Translations under genes and position numbers: made by a program | Assembly: GCF_001742145.1 (NCBI RefSeq) | Contig: NZ_CP015749.1 | Location: 2,604,001 to 2,668,000, forward strand | DNA length: 64,000 nt | From: Pectobacterium parmentieri | GTDB taxonomy: Bacteria; Pseudomonadota; Gammaproteobacteria; Enterobacterales; Enterobacteriaceae | Direction of reading: 5' to 3' | The notes under the pieces: model-generated | Told to the model about the DNA's origin: nothing | Seen by the model: the letters and a program-made list of their open reading frames with translations, nothing else | Databases searched by the model: none | In this document: in pieces, positions 53,281-64,000 of the stretch | Numbering within the stretch: position 1 is the first letter of the stretch | Layout: every line of letters starts with the position of its first letter

Positions 53281-54947
53281 GGCGTTACCTGCTTATAAAA
53301 CAGCAGCACGTAGCGGTGGGATTTTCTCAACTGATTAGGGACGGGCAGATTGCGATACTCGGCATCACTGTCTCTGTCGGTCTTCAGCACCAGCACAACA
53401 TTCCCACTACGCCGTTTATCGGCAAGCCAGGCAGGGAAAGCCTCCTCATCCACAAAGCGATCCGCAGCACCTGCATAGCTCAGCCCATAGTTCAATTCGC
53501 CACGTGCTTTGAATAAGGTGATATCGCTGCGCTTCAGTTCCCATGCCAGTCCCGCGGCCAGACCAACCTCGTCGCTCAGCACATAGCGGCTGTCTTCCAG
53601 CAACGGCTGATGGCTACGAATAAAGGTTTGGGGGTTCTTGGAATCCACCACACTCGTCGGAATGCTTCCGCCAACGAGCAGCGCCAGAAAGAGCGGACAG
53701 CCCGCCACCAGATAGCCCCATGTCCGTTGTTTTCTCAAGCTGACAACGGCAAAAGCGATCCAGCCGATAAAACAGACGATCCCCGATACGATGGTCAGCC
53801 CTTCTCCCGGTTGATAGAAATGCGGCATGACGATGCCAAGGCCAAGCATAGCAACCGCAAGCCCCAGCACGCTGCCAAAAGCAATATTGAGCCAGCTATT
53901 GATGCGCAACAGACGCTTGCGCACTTCGGGTGCCAACTCGGAAATCCACGCCGCCATCAGCAGCGCCAGTGGTGCAAAGCACGGCAGAATGTAGGTCAGC
54001 AGCTTGCCTTTGGCGATGCTGAAAAACAGCAGCGGCATTACCACCCAACACAGCAAGAAGAACCGCTCTGGGTTCACTTTCCGTTCAGTCCAGCCACTGC
54101 GTAACGCCCCCGGCAACAGCGCGAACCAAGGAAATGTCCCCACAATCAGAACCGGCAGGTAATACCAGAACGGTGCCTTATGTTGCGCATCGTCTTCAGC
54201 AAAGCGCTGGATATGCTCAACCCAAAAAAAGTAATGCCAGTAATCAGCCTCGCGTTCGTGCACCGCCAGCGCCCACGGTGCGCTCAGCAATACTGCGACG
54301 ACAATCGCCAGCGGCCCGAACAGCAGCAGTTCCTTGATTCGCTTTTGCGCCAGCGCCACGGGCAGCACGCTGATCACCGGCAACGCCAGCGCCAGAAAGC
54401 CTTTGGTCATAAATCCCATACCGCAGGCTAGCCCCATCAATCCCCAGGCCAACAGCCGTTCACGCGTCAGTTTTGCCCGCAAAATCAGCGCATGACTGAA
54501 CAGCGCCGCCGTCATCCAGAGCGTCACCATCGGATCGAGCACGCTGTAAGTGCCGATGCCATACACAAGCAGTGACGTAAGATAGATCGTCGCCGCCAAC
54601 AGCGCGGTGCGCTGGTTTTTCCACAACAGCATCGCCAGCCAAAACACCAGCAGCGCACTCAGCGCGGTAGAAAAAACCGAGGCAAAACGCACGGAAAAAT
54701 TGGTATGACCCAATAGCCATTGGCTCATGTTATTCAGCCAATAGCCCGCGACAGGTTTCTCAAAATAGCGGATACCCAACAAATGCGGCACAATCCAATC
54801 ACCGCGCTGAAGCATCTCACGACTGATTTCGGCATAACGTGTTTCATCCGGCGACCACAGCCAACGGCCATTAAGCGGCAGCAGGTAGAGCAAAGCAAAC
54901 AGCACCACTATCACAGTACTTTTCAGCTTGAACATGCCTTTTCCCAT
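53277..54947 (-). CDS. arnT: Lipid A Ara4N transferase ArnT
   Basis: A 556-residue inner-membrane glycosyltransferase (GT83) that attaches 4-amino-4-deoxyarabinose to lipid A on the periplasmic side, lowering negative charge and giving polymyxin resistance. The catalytic motif S-P-D-E-T-R-Y-A-E-I-S-R-E-M is present, as is R-Y-F-E-K-P-V-A-G-Y-W. About 12 membrane segments and a soluble C-terminal domain follow. The start M-G-K-G-M-F-K-L-K is chosen because it clears the arnD stop by 17 bases; M-F-K-L (54935) is possible. Confidence 0.92.
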   Translation of the reverse strand: MGKGMFKLKSTVIVVLFALLYLLPLNGRWLWSPDETRYAEISREMLQRGDWIVPHLLGIRYFEKPVAGYWLNNMSQWLLGHTNFSVRFASVFSTALSALLVFWLAMLLWKNQRTALLAATIYLTSLLVYGIGTYSVLDPMVTLWMTAALFSHALILRAKLTRERLLAWGLMGLACGMGFMTKGFLALALPVISVLPVALAQKRIKELLLFGPLAIVVAVLLSAPWALAVHEREADYWHYFFWVEHIQRFAEDDAQHKAPFWYYLPVLIVGTFPWFALLPGALRSGWTERKVNPERFFLLCWVVMPLLFFSIAKGKLLTYILPCFAPLALLMAAWISELAPEVRKRLLRINSWLNIAFGSVLGLAVAMLGLGIVMPHFYQPGEGLTIVSGIVCFIGWIAFAVVSLRKQRTWGYLVAGCPLFLALLVGGSIPTSVVDSKNPQTFIRSHQPLLEDSRYVLSDEVGLAAGLAWELKRSDITLFKARGELNYGLSYAGAADRFVDEEAFPAWLADKRRSGNVVLVLKTDRDSDAEYRNLPVPNQLRKSHRYVLLFYKQVTP

Positions 54948-54964
54948 ACGATTTCCCGCTGTAT

Positions 54965-55858
54965 TTATTCTTCCGTTTGTACGCCAAGCCACCCTTCCCG
55001 TCCGGGAAACGGCGCGCGATCAATCCGTCCGACGGGCAGCGTAGCCGGATCGTCAGGCAGTAATGAGGAAAGTGGACAAAATTCGATGTGCTGCTGACGG
55101 GCGCGAAGCAGTAGCTGACGAAACAGCGCCAATTTCGCGCCACCTTCAACCTCTGCATGAATGGTATACACCGGCACGCCACGATCCTGCTCGATTGCAT
55201 CGAGAATAAAGTCGTTAAATTCGCCGTCACTCACACGCTCACCAATAACCTCATCGTAGGTCGGCAGCGTGACAGGGATCTGCGTCGTGCCGAGTTCACC
55301 ATTCTTCAGGCGAGGCCGAAAAGGCCGGGTGCCGCGACAGTCGCTGTTATAGTCCAGATTCCAGCGCTGCTTCATCTCAACGACGCGCGGATCGGCTCGC
55401 CAGCCCGCCACCGCAGAGCAGCGCACCGGCGACGGTAGGACCCGCATTAACGCATCCATACCGTCCCGGAACTGTTCTGCCAGTTTCGCATCCGACCAAC
55501 GGGCAACATTCGCCTGCCAGCCGTGGTGATCCCAGGCATGTAACCCCACTTCATGCCCCTCGTCGTACGTCCGGCGGATTAACGCGCCAAACCGTGCGCC
55601 GATATGACGTCCCGGCCACGCCGTGCCAGCCAGCAAGATATCCCAGCCGTAGAGCGAAGCCGCATTGGAGCGCAGCATCTTCCATAAAAAACGGGGACGC
55701 AGCAGACGCCACAGGTGTCGCCCCATGTTGTCCGGCCCGACGCTAAAAAAGAAACTCGCCCGAATATCAAACTCAGCCAGCACCTTCAGTAACGCGGGAA
55801 CGCCGTCCCGCGTACCGCGCCAGGTATCGACATCAATTCGCAGGCCAACGCGCGTCAT
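54965..55858 (-). CDS. arnD: Deformylase ArnD
   Basis: A 297-residue polysaccharide-deacetylase-fold enzyme that removes the formyl group from undecaprenyl-phosphate-L-Ara4FN. Motif 1 is [11 protein letters not shown], motif 2 [11 protein letters not shown] and motif 3 A-G-W-R-A-D-P. The stop falls 17 bases before arnT; the start overlaps arnA by 4 bases. Confidence 0.92.
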   Translation of the reverse strand: MTRVGLRIDVDTWRGTRDGVPALLKVLAEFDIRASFFFSVGPDNMGRHLWRLLRPRFLWKMLRSNAASLYGWDILLAGTAWPGRHIGARFGALIRRTYDEGHEVGLHAWDHHGWQANVARWSDAKLAEQFRDGMDALMRVLPSPVRCSAVAGWRADPRVVEMKQRWNLDYNSDCRGTRPFRPRLKNGELGTTQIPVTLPTYDEVIGERVSDGEFNDFILDAIEQDRGVPVYTIHAEVEGGAKLALFRQLLLRARQQHIEFCPLSSLLPDDPATLPVGRIDRAPFPGREGWLGVQTEE

Positions 55859-57876
55859 CCCTGCGCATCCGTGGCGTCAGCGCTGTGCGGGACATCAACG
55901 GTACGCAGAAAATAGTCCAGCGTTTCCGCAACGGTTTGCTCCATTTTCACCGTTGGTTCCCATTCCAGCAGGTGTTTGGCGTTGCGAATGCTCGGCGTGC
56001 GGTGTGCCACATCCTGATAGCCTTTACCGTAATAACTGCTGCTTTCTACGTCAATAAACCCGGCAAACGGTGGGAAGCGGTCACGTAGCGGGTGAGCATT
56101 AAAGCTGGTGAGCAGCATGTCGCCCAGTTCGCGGATACTGGCTTCATTGTGCGGATTGCCGATGTTGATAATCCGCCCGTCACACTGACCGTTGCGGTTT
56201 TCAATAATACGGAACAGCGCTTCAATGCCGTCGTGAATATCAGTAAAGCAGCGCTTCTGTTCCCCACCGTCTACCAGCTTGATCGGCGATCCTTCCACCA
56301 GATTGAGGATCAGTTGCGTAATGGCGCGAGAGCTGCCGATCCGTGCGGCGTCCAGCGTGTCCAGACGCGGCCCCATCCAGTTAAACGGACGGAACAGCGT
56401 GAAGCGCAGGTTGTTTTTCGCACCGTAGGCCCAAATAACCCGATCCAGCAGTTGCTTGGATACCGAGTAGATCCAGCGCTGCTTATTGATCGGCCCGACA
56501 ATCAAGCGTGAGGTGTCTTCATCAAACTCTTTGTCATCACACATGCCGTACACTTCTGAGGTGGACGGGAAAACGATACGTTTGTTATAACGCACGCAGT
56601 CGCGCACAATTTTCAGGTTCTCTTCAAAATCCAGCTCAAACACACGCAGCGGGTTACGGGTGTATTCGATGGGCGTGGCAATCGCCACCAGCGGCAGAAT
56701 GACATCGCATTTCTTGATGTGGTATTCGATCCATTCGTTATGGATGCTGATATCGCCTTCCACAAAATGGAAACGCGGATCGTCAAGGAAACGCGCGATA
56801 GCATCGGAACTGATATCCAACCCGTAGATCTCATAGCGATCGTCACGCAACAGGCGTTCGGTCAGATGGTTACCGATAAAACCGTTTACGCCGAGGATCA
56901 GCACACGCGTGCGGCGTCGTTGCACACGGCTGGCGAGGTTACCCAGCCGCGTCTGTGGCACCATGCCCATTTCCGCAGCCAGTCGGCTGCCCGACATATA
57001 CAGTCCGGCTTCACTCTGTCCGCTGACGATCTCAAGCGCGTCTTCACCACAGGACACGACCAGCGGAGAGGTCGAAATAATCGAGCCAACATCATCGCTA
57101 TGTGGATGATTAACGTTCACATGGTTGTTTTTAACCACACGGGCGCGCCAGATAATCACCTTGCGCTCGCCGAGAAACGTAAACGCCCCCGGATAGGGTT
57201 CCGTCACCGCGCGAATCAGATTGTTAATCTCACTGGCGCTTTTTTGCCAATCGATCAGGCCATCTGCCGCCGTGCGACGACCAAAATAGCTGGCCTGACT
57301 GTCATCCTGTGGCGTCAGTGCAATCTCACGCGAGCGAATCAGCGGTAACTGCTGCGCCAGCAAAGCGGCGGCGGCGGTTCGGCATTTTCCATGCAGCGTC
57401 AGCGCGGTATCTTCATCGTCAATCGCCACCACGGACTGCGCGACGATATCACCGGCATCCGCACGGGAAACCATCTTGTGCAGCGTCACCCCCGTCTGCG
57501 TTTCTCCGTTCACCAGCACCCAGTTAACCGGTGCTCGCCCACGGTAGCGCGGCAACAGTGAACCGTGCAGATTGAATGCGCCAACCAACGGGATCTGAAG
57601 AATGTCATCGCTTAATAGTGTGCGGTAATAGAAGGAAAAAATAACATCCGGTGCCAGCTCTCGAATACGATTCACCCAGAGCGGATGGTTCACATCTTCC
57701 GGTGCAAACACGGGCACATCCATCCCAGCAGCCGTTTTCGCCACCGACGCATAGAAGTGATTTTCTCCCGGTGCATCGCTGTGTGTGAAGACCGCCTGAA
57801 TCTCATAGCCCGCTAATACCAACGCTTCAAGACCCACGCAGCCGATATCATGGTAGGCAAATACGATCGCTTTCAT
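55855..57876 (-). CDS. arnA: Bifunctional UDP-Ara4N formyltransferase / UDP-GlcA decarboxylase ArnA
   Basis: A 673-residue two-domain enzyme. The N-terminal formyltransferase (about 1-305) shows [16 protein letters not shown]. The C-terminal dehydrogenase/decarboxylase (about 315-660) has the NAD motif G-V-N-G-F-I-G and the catalytic tyrosine/lysine in Y-S-V-S-K-Q-L. It acts before and after ArnB in the cytoplasm: first oxidative decarboxylation of UDP-glucuronate (made by Ugd), then formylation of UDP-Ara4N. It overlaps neighbours by 4 bases at each end. Confidence 0.94.
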   Translation of the reverse strand: MKAIVFAYHDIGCVGLEALVLAGYEIQAVFTHSDAPGENHFYASVAKTAAGMDVPVFAPEDVNHPLWVNRIRELAPDVIFSFYYRTLLSDDILQIPLVGAFNLHGSLLPRYRGRAPVNWVLVNGETQTGVTLHKMVSRADAGDIVAQSVVAIDDEDTALTLHGKCRTAAAALLAQQLPLIRSREIALTPQDDSQASYFGRRTAADGLIDWQKSASEINNLIRAVTEPYPGAFTFLGERKVIIWRARVVKNNHVNVNHPHSDDVGSIISTSPLVVSCGEDALEIVSGQSEAGLYMSGSRLAAEMGMVPQTRLGNLASRVQRRRTRVLILGVNGFIGNHLTERLLRDDRYEIYGLDISSDAIARFLDDPRFHFVEGDISIHNEWIEYHIKKCDVILPLVAIATPIEYTRNPLRVFELDFEENLKIVRDCVRYNKRIVFPSTSEVYGMCDDKEFDEDTSRLIVGPINKQRWIYSVSKQLLDRVIWAYGAKNNLRFTLFRPFNWMGPRLDTLDAARIGSSRAITQLILNLVEGSPIKLVDGGEQKRCFTDIHDGIEALFRIIENRNGQCDGRIINIGNPHNEASIRELGDMLLTSFNAHPLRDRFPPFAGFIDVESSSYYGKGYQDVAHRTPSIRNAKHLLEWEPTVKMEQTVAETLDYFLRTVDVPHSADATDAQG

Positions 57877-58856
57877 TCTTCTTCATCCCGTAAACTGGTG
57901 GTTAGTGGCGTTGCCGCACTCACTGTCTTTTGTACAAAATAGCGTGGCCGGGCACGCACATCGGTATAGATACGACCAATGTATTCGCCCAATAGCCCCA
58001 TCCCGATGAACTGCGCACCGATAAACATGAACAGCACGGCAAACAGCGTGAACACACCCTCTGCTGCCCACTCCGCCCCTAAGAACAGACGTAGGCCGAT
58101 CAACAGCAGTGCCAGCAGGAAGCCCGACAGCGCGACGACGCTACCAATCAGGCTGAGTATGCGTAGCGGCGTCGTTGTCAGGCAGGTCAGCAGGTCGTAC
58201 ATCAGGTTAATCAACTTCAGAAAGCTGTATTTGGACGTGCCAAACTCCCGCTCGGCGTGCAACACGTCGATCTCAATGGTTTTTCGTGCGAACGTGTTGG
58301 CAAGGATAGGAATAAAGGTGCTGCGCTCGTGACAGCGCAGCATCGCGCTGACAATGTGGCGACGGTAGGCGCGCAACATGCAGCCGTAATCCGCCATCGA
58401 TTTCCCGGTCGAGCGGCGGATCATCATATTGATGGTTTTCGAGGCCAGTTTGCGAAACAGCGAATCCTGTCGATTGGCCCGCACGGTGCCGACCACGTCA
58501 TACCCTTGCGATGCGTATTCAACCAGCCGTGGGATTTCCTCCGGCGGGTTCTGCAAATCTGCATCCAGCGTAATCACTACGTCGCCCACCGCCTGCTGAA
58601 ACCCCGCCATGATGGCTGAGTGTTGACCATAGTTGCGGTTCAGCAGCACGGCAATGATGTGGCTATCCGGGTCGCTCGCCGCCTCGGTCAACAGTTCCGC
58701 AGAGCGATCGCTGCTGCCGTCATCCACCAGAATAATTTCCCAGGGTTTACCGATCTTCCGACAAGCTGCCAACGTGCGTTCAATCAGCACTGGCAGACTC
58801 TCTTCTTCGTTATAAACGGGAATCACAACAGAAACATTTTTGATGTCATCAATCAC
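57873..58856 (-). CDS. arnC: Undecaprenyl-phosphate Ara4FN transferase ArnC
   Basis: A 327-residue GT2 glycosyltransferase that moves Ara4FN onto undecaprenyl phosphate. The catalytic domain shows [13 protein letters not shown] and the D-x-D-type T-L-D-A-D-L-Q-N-P; two membrane segments lie near 235-300. It overlaps arnB by 8 bases. Confidence 0.93.
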   Translation of the reverse strand: MIDDIKNVSVVIPVYNEEESLPVLIERTLAACRKIGKPWEIILVDDGSSDRSAELLTEAASDPDSHIIAVLLNRNYGQHSAIMAGFQQAVGDVVITLDADLQNPPEEIPRLVEYASQGYDVVGTVRANRQDSLFRKLASKTINMMIRRSTGKSMADYGCMLRAYRRHIVSAMLRCHERSTFIPILANTFARKTIEIDVLHAEREFGTSKYSFLKLINLMYDLLTCLTTTPLRILSLIGSVVALSGFLLALLLIGLRLFLGAEWAAEGVFTLFAVLFMFIGAQFIGMGLLGEYIGRIYTDVRARPRYFVQKTVSAATPLTTSLRDEEE

Positions 58857-59997
58857 GAACAGACTCCAGAATCGAGGTTAACGCCGCGATGACGCGATCG
58901 ACATCGCTGTCTTGCATATCGGGGAACAGCGGTAGCGTCATCAGAGACGCCGAATTCCACTCCGTTTCCGGCAAGTGCAAATGGGGGTAGCGCTCACGGT
59001 AATATTTCTGCGTATGCACCGCTCTGAAATGCAGTCCGGTGCCAATACCGTGCGTTTGCAGAGCCGCCATCAGATCATCGCGTGAAATACCGCACTGCGT
59101 TTCGTCCACGCGCACCATAAACAGGTGCCAGGCGTGCAGATGGGGATAATCAGGAACCGCCAGCGGCTGGAGCGGCAGCGAGTGCAACTGCGTGAAATAA
59201 CGCGCGGCAAGCTGCTGACGGCGGGCGTTGATCGCCGGGAGTTTATCCAGTTGAACCAGCGCAATAGCGGCATTGATATCCGCCAGATTGTATTTAAACC
59301 CCGGCGTCACCACTTCGGCCTGCGGCTTACGCCCCTGTAACTGCCTGTCGAACGCATCCACGCCCAACCCGTGAAATTTCAGACTGCGTATACGCTCGGC
59401 AAGTGCTGCGTCATCCGTCACCACCATGCCGCCTTCCGCACAGGTGATATTTTTAATCGCGTGAAACGAGAAAATGGCCGTTCCGCGTGCACCGATCCAC
59501 TCACCACGGTATTGCGTACCGACGGCATGCGCCGCATCTTCAATCAGCGGAATACCATAGCGCTCACTGAGCGCACGAAGCGCATCCAGATCGGCAGGTG
59601 CACCGGCGTAATGCACAGGAATAATCGCTTTGGTCTTCGGCGTAATGGCGGCTTCAATATCCTGCGGCCGCACCATCAACGTATGCCGATCCACATCCAC
59701 CATCACCGGTTCCGCACCCAATAGCGTGATGATATTGACGGTTGAAACCCAGGTCTGGGACGGCGTAATCACCTCATCGCCGGGGCCAATGCCGAGCGAC
59801 ATCAGCGTAACGTGCATTCCCCCCGTCGCAGAACTGACTGCAATTGCTTGTCGGCAGCCAAACTGTTGGCAAAAAACCTGTTCTAACTGCTGACATTTCG
59901 GCCCCGTGGTTATCCAGCCGGAACGTAATACTTCCGCCACGGCCGCAATTTCTTCGTCGCCTATAGTCGGGCGGGAAAAAGGCAAAAAATCCGTCAT
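58849..59997 (-). CDS. arnB: UDP-Ara4N aminotransferase ArnB
   Basis: A 382-residue PLP enzyme of the DegT/DnrJ/EryC1 family that converts UDP-4-ketopentose to UDP-L-Ara4N. PLP lysine lies in [14 protein letters not shown]. The start [11 protein letters not shown] matches E. coli; the longer frame from 60036 is ignored. First gene of the arn operon. Confidence 0.93.
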   Translation of the reverse strand: MTDFLPFSRPTIGDEEIAAVAEVLRSGWITTGPKCQQLEQVFCQQFGCRQAIAVSSATGGMHVTLMSLGIGPGDEVITPSQTWVSTVNIITLLGAEPVMVDVDRHTLMVRPQDIEAAITPKTKAIIPVHYAGAPADLDALRALSERYGIPLIEDAAHAVGTQYRGEWIGARGTAIFSFHAIKNITCAEGGMVVTDDAALAERIRSLKFHGLGVDAFDRQLQGRKPQAEVVTPGFKYNLADINAAIALVQLDKLPAINARRQQLAARYFTQLHSLPLQPLAVPDYPHLHAWHLFMVRVDETQCGISRDDLMAALQTHGIGTGLHFRAVHTQKYYRERYPHLHLPETEWNSASLMTLPLFPDMQDSDVDRVIAALTSILESVRD

Positions 59998-60058
59998 AAC
60001 GTATTCCCAAAATAAATAATGGCGACAAATCATCATTCAGCAGTCTAAATAATGAAGC

Positions 60059-60075
60059 CTTAAGCCAACCTTAAT
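60059..60075. promoter_or_regulatory. PmrA (BasR) box upstream of arnB
   Basis: CTTAAG-CCAAC-CTTAAT fits the PmrA direct-repeat consensus YTTAAK-N5-YTTAAK exactly by eye. It is 62 bases upstream of the arnB start. PmrA responds to Fe3+ and low pH in enteric bacteria and activates arn. Confidence 0.75.
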
Positions 60076-60230
60076 TTATTACAATAGTCATAAATCATAG
60101 ATAAACGACACCACATGGCATAGCGTAAAAAAGCCATGCTCAAAGAGATATAATTGATTACAATGTATAAATAATATTTTCGCTAATGGCCGAATAACAA
60201 AATATCGCTCCATTGATTTACGACAAAAAT

Positions 60231-61397
60231 TCAATCTTCGCCAAATAAATCTCGCGTATAGACTTTCCCCATCACTTCTTTTAATTCATCGACATAACGA
60301 TTGGTAATAATAATGTCACACTGTTGTTTGAAACTGTCGAATTGATGAATGATAGGAAAATCCAGAAAATCGTCATCATCAATGCCCGGTTCATAAATCA
60401 CAACATTGATTCCTTTCGCTTTTATCCTTTTCATAATGCCCTGAATGGAGGAAAAGCGAAAATTGTCCGACCCCGCTTTCATGATAAGGCGATAGACGCC
60501 AACGGTTTTAGGGTGGCGACGGATAATTGTGTCGGCAATGAAGTCTTTCCGCGTATGGTTAGCCTCTACGATAGCCTTGATCAGATTATTCGGTACGGTA
60601 CGATAGTTAGCCAGAAGCTGCCGGGTATCTTTCGGTAAACAGTAACCGCCGTAGCCAAAAGAAGGGTTGTTGTAGTAATCGCCGATGCGAGGATCGAGAC
60701 ACACGCCTTCGATAATCTGCCGGGTATTCAACCCTAGCGACTCGGCATAACTGTCCAATTCATTAAAGTAGGCCACCCGCATTGCCAGAAAGGTATTCGC
60801 AAATAACTTTATCGCTTCGGCCTCTGTCGGATCGGTAAATAGTACACGAACATCTTTCTTTAATGCGCATTCCATCAATAGGTTAGCGAAGAACCTTGCC
60901 CTTTCCGAGCGTTCACCCACCACAATTCGTGACGGATAAAGATTGTCATGCAGCGCCTTTCCTTCGCGTAAAAACTCGGGCGAAAAAATGATGTGATCCG
61001 TATCCAACTGTTGGCTGATTTTCTCCGTAAAGCCAACAGGCACCGTCGATTTAATCACCATAATGGCCTGTGGGTTAATCGCCAACACATCGCGAATGAC
61101 CGCCTCTACCGACGAGGTATTGAAATAGTTGGTTTGCGGATCGTAATCCGTCGGCGTAGCGATAATCACGAACTGCGCATCGATATACGCCTCATGCTTA
61201 TCCAGCGTAGCCGAGAAATCCAGCGTTTCATGTTGTAAAAAACGCTCAATTTCTGCGTCATTAATCGGCGATTTTCGTTGATTTAACAGCGCCACTTTTT
61301 CAGCCACAATATCCAACGCCACAACCTGATGCCGTTGTGCTAATAATAATCCATTCGATAAACCCACATATCCCGTTCCGCTAATGGCTATTTTCAT
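60231..61397 (-). CDS. ugd: UDP-glucose 6-dehydrogenase Ugd
   Basis: A 388-residue NAD enzyme making UDP-glucuronate, the substrate of ArnA. The N-terminal motif is [12 protein letters not shown] and the catalytic cysteine lies in [11 protein letters not shown]. It lies 233 bases upstream of arnB on the same strand but has its own upstream region with a PhoP-like box, so transcription may be separate or read through. Confidence 0.93.
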   Translation of the reverse strand: MKIAISGTGYVGLSNGLLLAQRHQVVALDIVAEKVALLNQRKSPINDAEIERFLQHETLDFSATLDKHEAYIDAQFVIIATPTDYDPQTNYFNTSSVEAVIRDVLAINPQAIMVIKSTVPVGFTEKISQQLDTDHIIFSPEFLREGKALHDNLYPSRIVVGERSERARFFANLLMECALKKDVRVLFTDPTEAEAIKLFANTFLAMRVAYFNELDSYAESLGLNTRQIIEGVCLDPRIGDYYNNPSFGYGGYCLPKDTRQLLANYRTVPNNLIKAIVEANHTRKDFIADTIIRRHPKTVGVYRLIMKAGSDNFRFSSIQGIMKRIKAKGINVVIYEPGIDDDDFLDFPIIHQFDSFKQQCDIIITNRYVDELKEVMGKVYTRDLFGED

Positions 61398-61861
61398 GCA
61401 AAGCTCTTCATCTCAGTATTCGCTAAAAAACCATACGTTACCGCAGTATCTTTGCTATTTTTCCATCTGAGTAGCCGTGTTGGTTTTCAATTTATTTCCG
61501 GTTAGACCCACACAATTAACAGCCACATCACTTAAGAGAAAATCGCCCTCACACGTCAAAAATCAGGAACGCAATATCATTTATCATTAACAATTTCAGT
61601 TAAACGACAATTAAACATAGTGCATTTAATGATAAATAAAAAAATCCCTTACACCTTCTGACATTTTTAAATCATTAGAATAAAAATAAATTTTCATGAG
61701 ACGGTGTAACACAACGTAATTTATCTTGAAAGGCTCTCTAATCGTGATAGACGGATGATACTCAGCAAAAGACATAAGCTAATTTCATCAATTCCAACGC
61801 AGGCGGCAGAAGCGTCTACACTTATTACCAGTCATCTCTCTGGCTAAGGATGGGAAGGACA
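61398..61861. other. Divergent region ugd / diguanylate cyclase
   Basis: About 460 bases, AT-rich in the middle. It holds the PhoP-like box (61601-61617) facing ugd. The cyclase promoter is not evident. Confidence 0.5.
61601..61617 (-). promoter_or_regulatory. PhoP-like box upstream of ugd
   Basis: On the minus strand TGTTTA-ATTGT-CGTTTA follows the PhoP direct repeat (T/G)GTTTA-N5-(T/G)GTTTA with one mismatch. It is about 205 bases ahead of the ugd start, and PhoP control of ugd is established in relatives. Confidence 0.55.
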
Positions 61862-63409
61862 ATGAGGGTCAGCACGCACAACAAAAACAATTACTATCAC
61901 ATGCCACTCCAAAGATTGATGCTTATCTTTATACTATTCATCATCACAACCGTAGTGGCACTGAACGGGTGGACGGTATTCAACTCTCACCAACAGCTTA
62001 TCGATTCCACAGAGCGAAACGCCAAAAATCTGTCGTTGTCCTTGGCACGCCATGCCGAAGATACCTTTCTACAAGTCGATATCTTGTTACAGGATTTGCA
62101 AGAACGCATCGATAAAGATGGTTTATCACCAACGCAAATAATCAGGCTCGGCGATATTTTAAAAAACAGGAAAACCACGCTGCCACAACTGCACGGAATC
62201 CTTATCTACGATGAGAGGGGTGAATGGCTGGTAAGCTCGGCGGGAACTAAACCCACCAATGCGAATAACGCTGACAGAGAATATTTTAGATATCACCAAA
62301 ACAACGTCAACAAAGACATGTACATCGGCAGCGTAATTACTAGTCGCTCTACCGGCGATCTGATCATTCCGGTTTCTATGCGTATCAGTAAACCAGACGG
62401 CAGCTTTAACGGCGTGCTGCTCGCCACCCTCTCGCTGAACTATTTCAAACAGTATTATGGCTACTACTCCATGGGGAATATGGACGTACTCGCCATTCTA
62501 CTTTCCGATGGCCGAATTCTGTACGGCCGCCCTTACGACGATTCGTATATCAATCGAAATGTGTCAAGTGGCCCACTCTTTTCAGAATATCTGCGACAGT
62601 CCGAAAGCGGGACCGCGACGTTTGTCTCGACGCTCGACCATATCGAACGTATTTATGGCTACACAAAATTAAAGCGTTACCCCATCGTCATTGCCGCAGG
62701 TTTCGATCTTGAATTGGTTCTCAGTAAATGGCGAACGGACAGTTTGGTCTACGCTGCCATTACGCTCATTTTGCTGCTCACGATGACCCTGCTCGGCCTG
62801 ATCGTACTGCGGCAAATCCGTATGAATTTAAAAAATCAGATCGATTTAACCATCGTGCGTGATGAGCTCACATCGGTTAACCATACCCTGCAAACGCTGG
62901 CGCTGTTTGATGGCCTGACAGGCTTGGCTAACCGCCGCCAGTTTGATATTTTCCTGCAGCAAACCCTCTCGCGAGTTGCCGGTACGCAGCAGCGCATGGC
63001 GTTGATCATGATCGACATTGACGCCTTCAAGAAATATAACGACCATTATGGGCATGTGGCTGGCGATGAGTGTCTGCGCAAGATTGGCCACGTCCTGAGC
63101 AACATGCCGAAGCGTAAAGAAGATTTAGTCGCCCGTTATGGCGGCGAGGAATTCGCTATCATCATCACCGATACCGATAAGCAAGGTGTCATCACGCTCG
63201 CTCAGCGCGTACTGGATGCAGTGCGGGAGGAAAAGATCCCCCATGAAATGACTTTGTTTCCGGAAAAAATCGTCACCATTAGCGCCGGAGCCTACGTGTT
63301 CCGCGTCGATAACCCACTGCCAGCGGCAACATCTATTATCGATATTGCCGATGCCGCATTGTATCGCGCCAAAAATGGCGGCAAAAATCGGTTCGAAGTC
63401 AGTGAATAG
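61862..63409 (+). CDS. Membrane diguanylate cyclase with periplasmic Cache domain
   Basis: A 515-residue inner-membrane signalling enzyme. A first membrane segment (about 18-40) leads to a periplasmic double-Cache-like sensor (about 45-285, with G-I-L-I-Y-D-E-R-G and S-T-G-D-L-I-I-P-V-S), a second segment lies at about 292-315 and the GGDEF domain at about 350-515. The active motif is G-G-E-E-F and the inhibitory R-x-x-D (R-K-E-D) stands five residues before it, so it should make c-di-GMP with product inhibition. The start at 61862 follows GGAAGGA; an ATG 12 bases upstream lacks this. The sensed ligand is unknown. Confidence 0.9.
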   Translation: MRVSTHNKNNYYHMPLQRLMLIFILFIITTVVALNGWTVFNSHQQLIDSTERNAKNLSLSLARHAEDTFLQVDILLQDLQERIDKDGLSPTQIIRLGDILKNRKTTLPQLHGILIYDERGEWLVSSAGTKPTNANNADREYFRYHQNNVNKDMYIGSVITSRSTGDLIIPVSMRISKPDGSFNGVLLATLSLNYFKQYYGYYSMGNMDVLAILLSDGRILYGRPYDDSYINRNVSSGPLFSEYLRQSESGTATFVSTLDHIERIYGYTKLKRYPIVIAAGFDLELVLSKWRTDSLVYAAITLILLLTMTLLGLIVLRQIRMNLKNQIDLTIVRDELTSVNHTLQTLALFDGLTGLANRRQFDIFLQQTLSRVAGTQQRMALIMIDIDAFKKYNDHYGHVAGDECLRKIGHVLSNMPKRKEDLVARYGGEEFAIIITDTDKQGVITLAQRVLDAVREEKIPHEMTLFPEKIVTISAGAYVFRVDNPLPAATSIIDIADAALYRAKNGGKNRFEVSE

Positions 63410-63515
63410 CGATATCAATTGGAATTAATGTTGACGCAATGCCTGACAGCACGCGCAGGTTCTGACAAAATAGCGGCCATCTCCCCCTATTTCAAATTGA
63501 TGGGTCTCATCTCAG

Positions 63516-64000
63516 ATGGCAGCAAAGATTATTGATGGTAAAACGATTGCGCAGCAGGTCAAAGACGAAGTTGCCGCACGAGTCACGCAGCGTTTAACTG
63601 AAGGAAAACGCGCGCCGGGTCTGGCTGTTGTACTGGTCGGCGAGAATCCAGCGTCACAGATCTATGTCGCCAGCAAACGCAAGGTGTGTGAAGAAGTTGG
63701 CTTTATCTCCCGCTCTTATGATTTACCCATCACCACTACAGAATCAGAGCTGCTAGCGCTTATCGATCAGCTCAACGCAGACCAAGCGATCGACGGTATT
63801 CTGGTTCAGCTTCCGTTACCGGAAGGCATTGACAACACCAAGGTCATTGAACGTATCGCCCCAGATAAAGATGTTGATGGCTTCCATCCTTACAACGTGG
63901 GTCGACTGTGCCAACGAGCACCACTGCTGCGAGCCTGTACGCCACGCGGCATCATCACGCTGTTGGAACGCTATAATATCGACACCTTCGGGCTAAATGC
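63516..64000 (+). CDS. folD: FolD, methylenetetrahydrofolate dehydrogenase/cyclohydrolase (5' part)
   Basis: The first 161 codons are in the window; the gene continues past the right edge. The start [15 protein letters not shown] lies at 63516. Visible family motifs are [15 protein letters not shown], carrying the catalytic lysine, and G-I-L-V-Q-L-P-L-P and D-K-D-V-D-G-F-H-P. The enzyme works in one-carbon metabolism in the cytoplasm. In E. coli argU also stands near folD, so tRNA-Arg and folD may be old neighbours. Confidence 0.95.
   Translation, partial: MAAKIIDGKTIAQQVKDEVAARVTQRLTEGKRAPGLAVVLVGENPASQIYVASKRKVCEEVGFISRSYDLPITTTESELLALIDQLNADQAIDGILVQLPLPEGIDNTKVIERIAPDKDVDGFHPYNVGRLCQRAPLLRACTPRGIITLLERYNIDTFGLN

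Overview
The window looks like a chromosome segment of a soft-rot enterobacterium, most likely Pectobacterium. It carries the edge of an Out type II secretion locus (outB and outS with a KdgR-like box), ERIC-type palindromic repeats, an omptin, an arn lipid A modification operon and a folD typical of the family. The species call is an inference from gene content; no search was run.

Layout. 1-8453 is core: a truncated lipoprotein gene, outB/outS, alaC, a dipeptide epimerase, a D-amino acid aminotransferase and a large MscS-type channel. A tRNA-Arg(TCT) gene at 8454-8530 is the insertion point of a genomic island of about 19 kb (8534 to about 27515). The island holds a P4-like integrase, then a compact operon of a PP2C phosphatase, two Ser/Thr kinases, an OLD-family nuclease and a UvrD-like helicase (the last two match Gabija). 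It continues with a CP4-57-like backbone (AlpA, YfjJ-like protein, YfjP-like GTPase, YfjR-like regulator, small envelope proteins, RadC, CbeA/CbtA, DUF4942) and ends with VapBC before a degenerate copy of the tRNA 3' end. From 27.7 to 36.6 kb lies a second, decayed accessory zone bounded by two broken integrase fragments. It contains hydrophobic orphans, a DjlB/HscC-type chaperone pair and several pseudogenes.

From 36.9 kb on, mostly intact genes resume: mesX/mesD (oxygen-dependent methionine synthesis), an omptin facing an unusual M20-peptidase/LuxR fusion regulator across a region with four TCACCCCC boxes, a Gram-negative dlt-type D-alanylation operon (D-X-B-A-C, with a 40-residue DltX-like gene), an iron ABC transporter with a Fur-like box, arnBCADTEF with a PmrA-type box, ugd with a PhoP-like box, a diguanylate cyclase and the start of folD.

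How it fits together: the arn, ugd and dlt genes would all modify the cell surface and could change charge or peptide resistance; omptin would degrade host peptides. The best candidates for something undescribed are the kinase/phosphatase module in line with Gabija, with its own ribbon-helix-helix regulator and palindromic operator, and the M20-LuxR regulator whose peptidase domain has lost expected catalytic residues.
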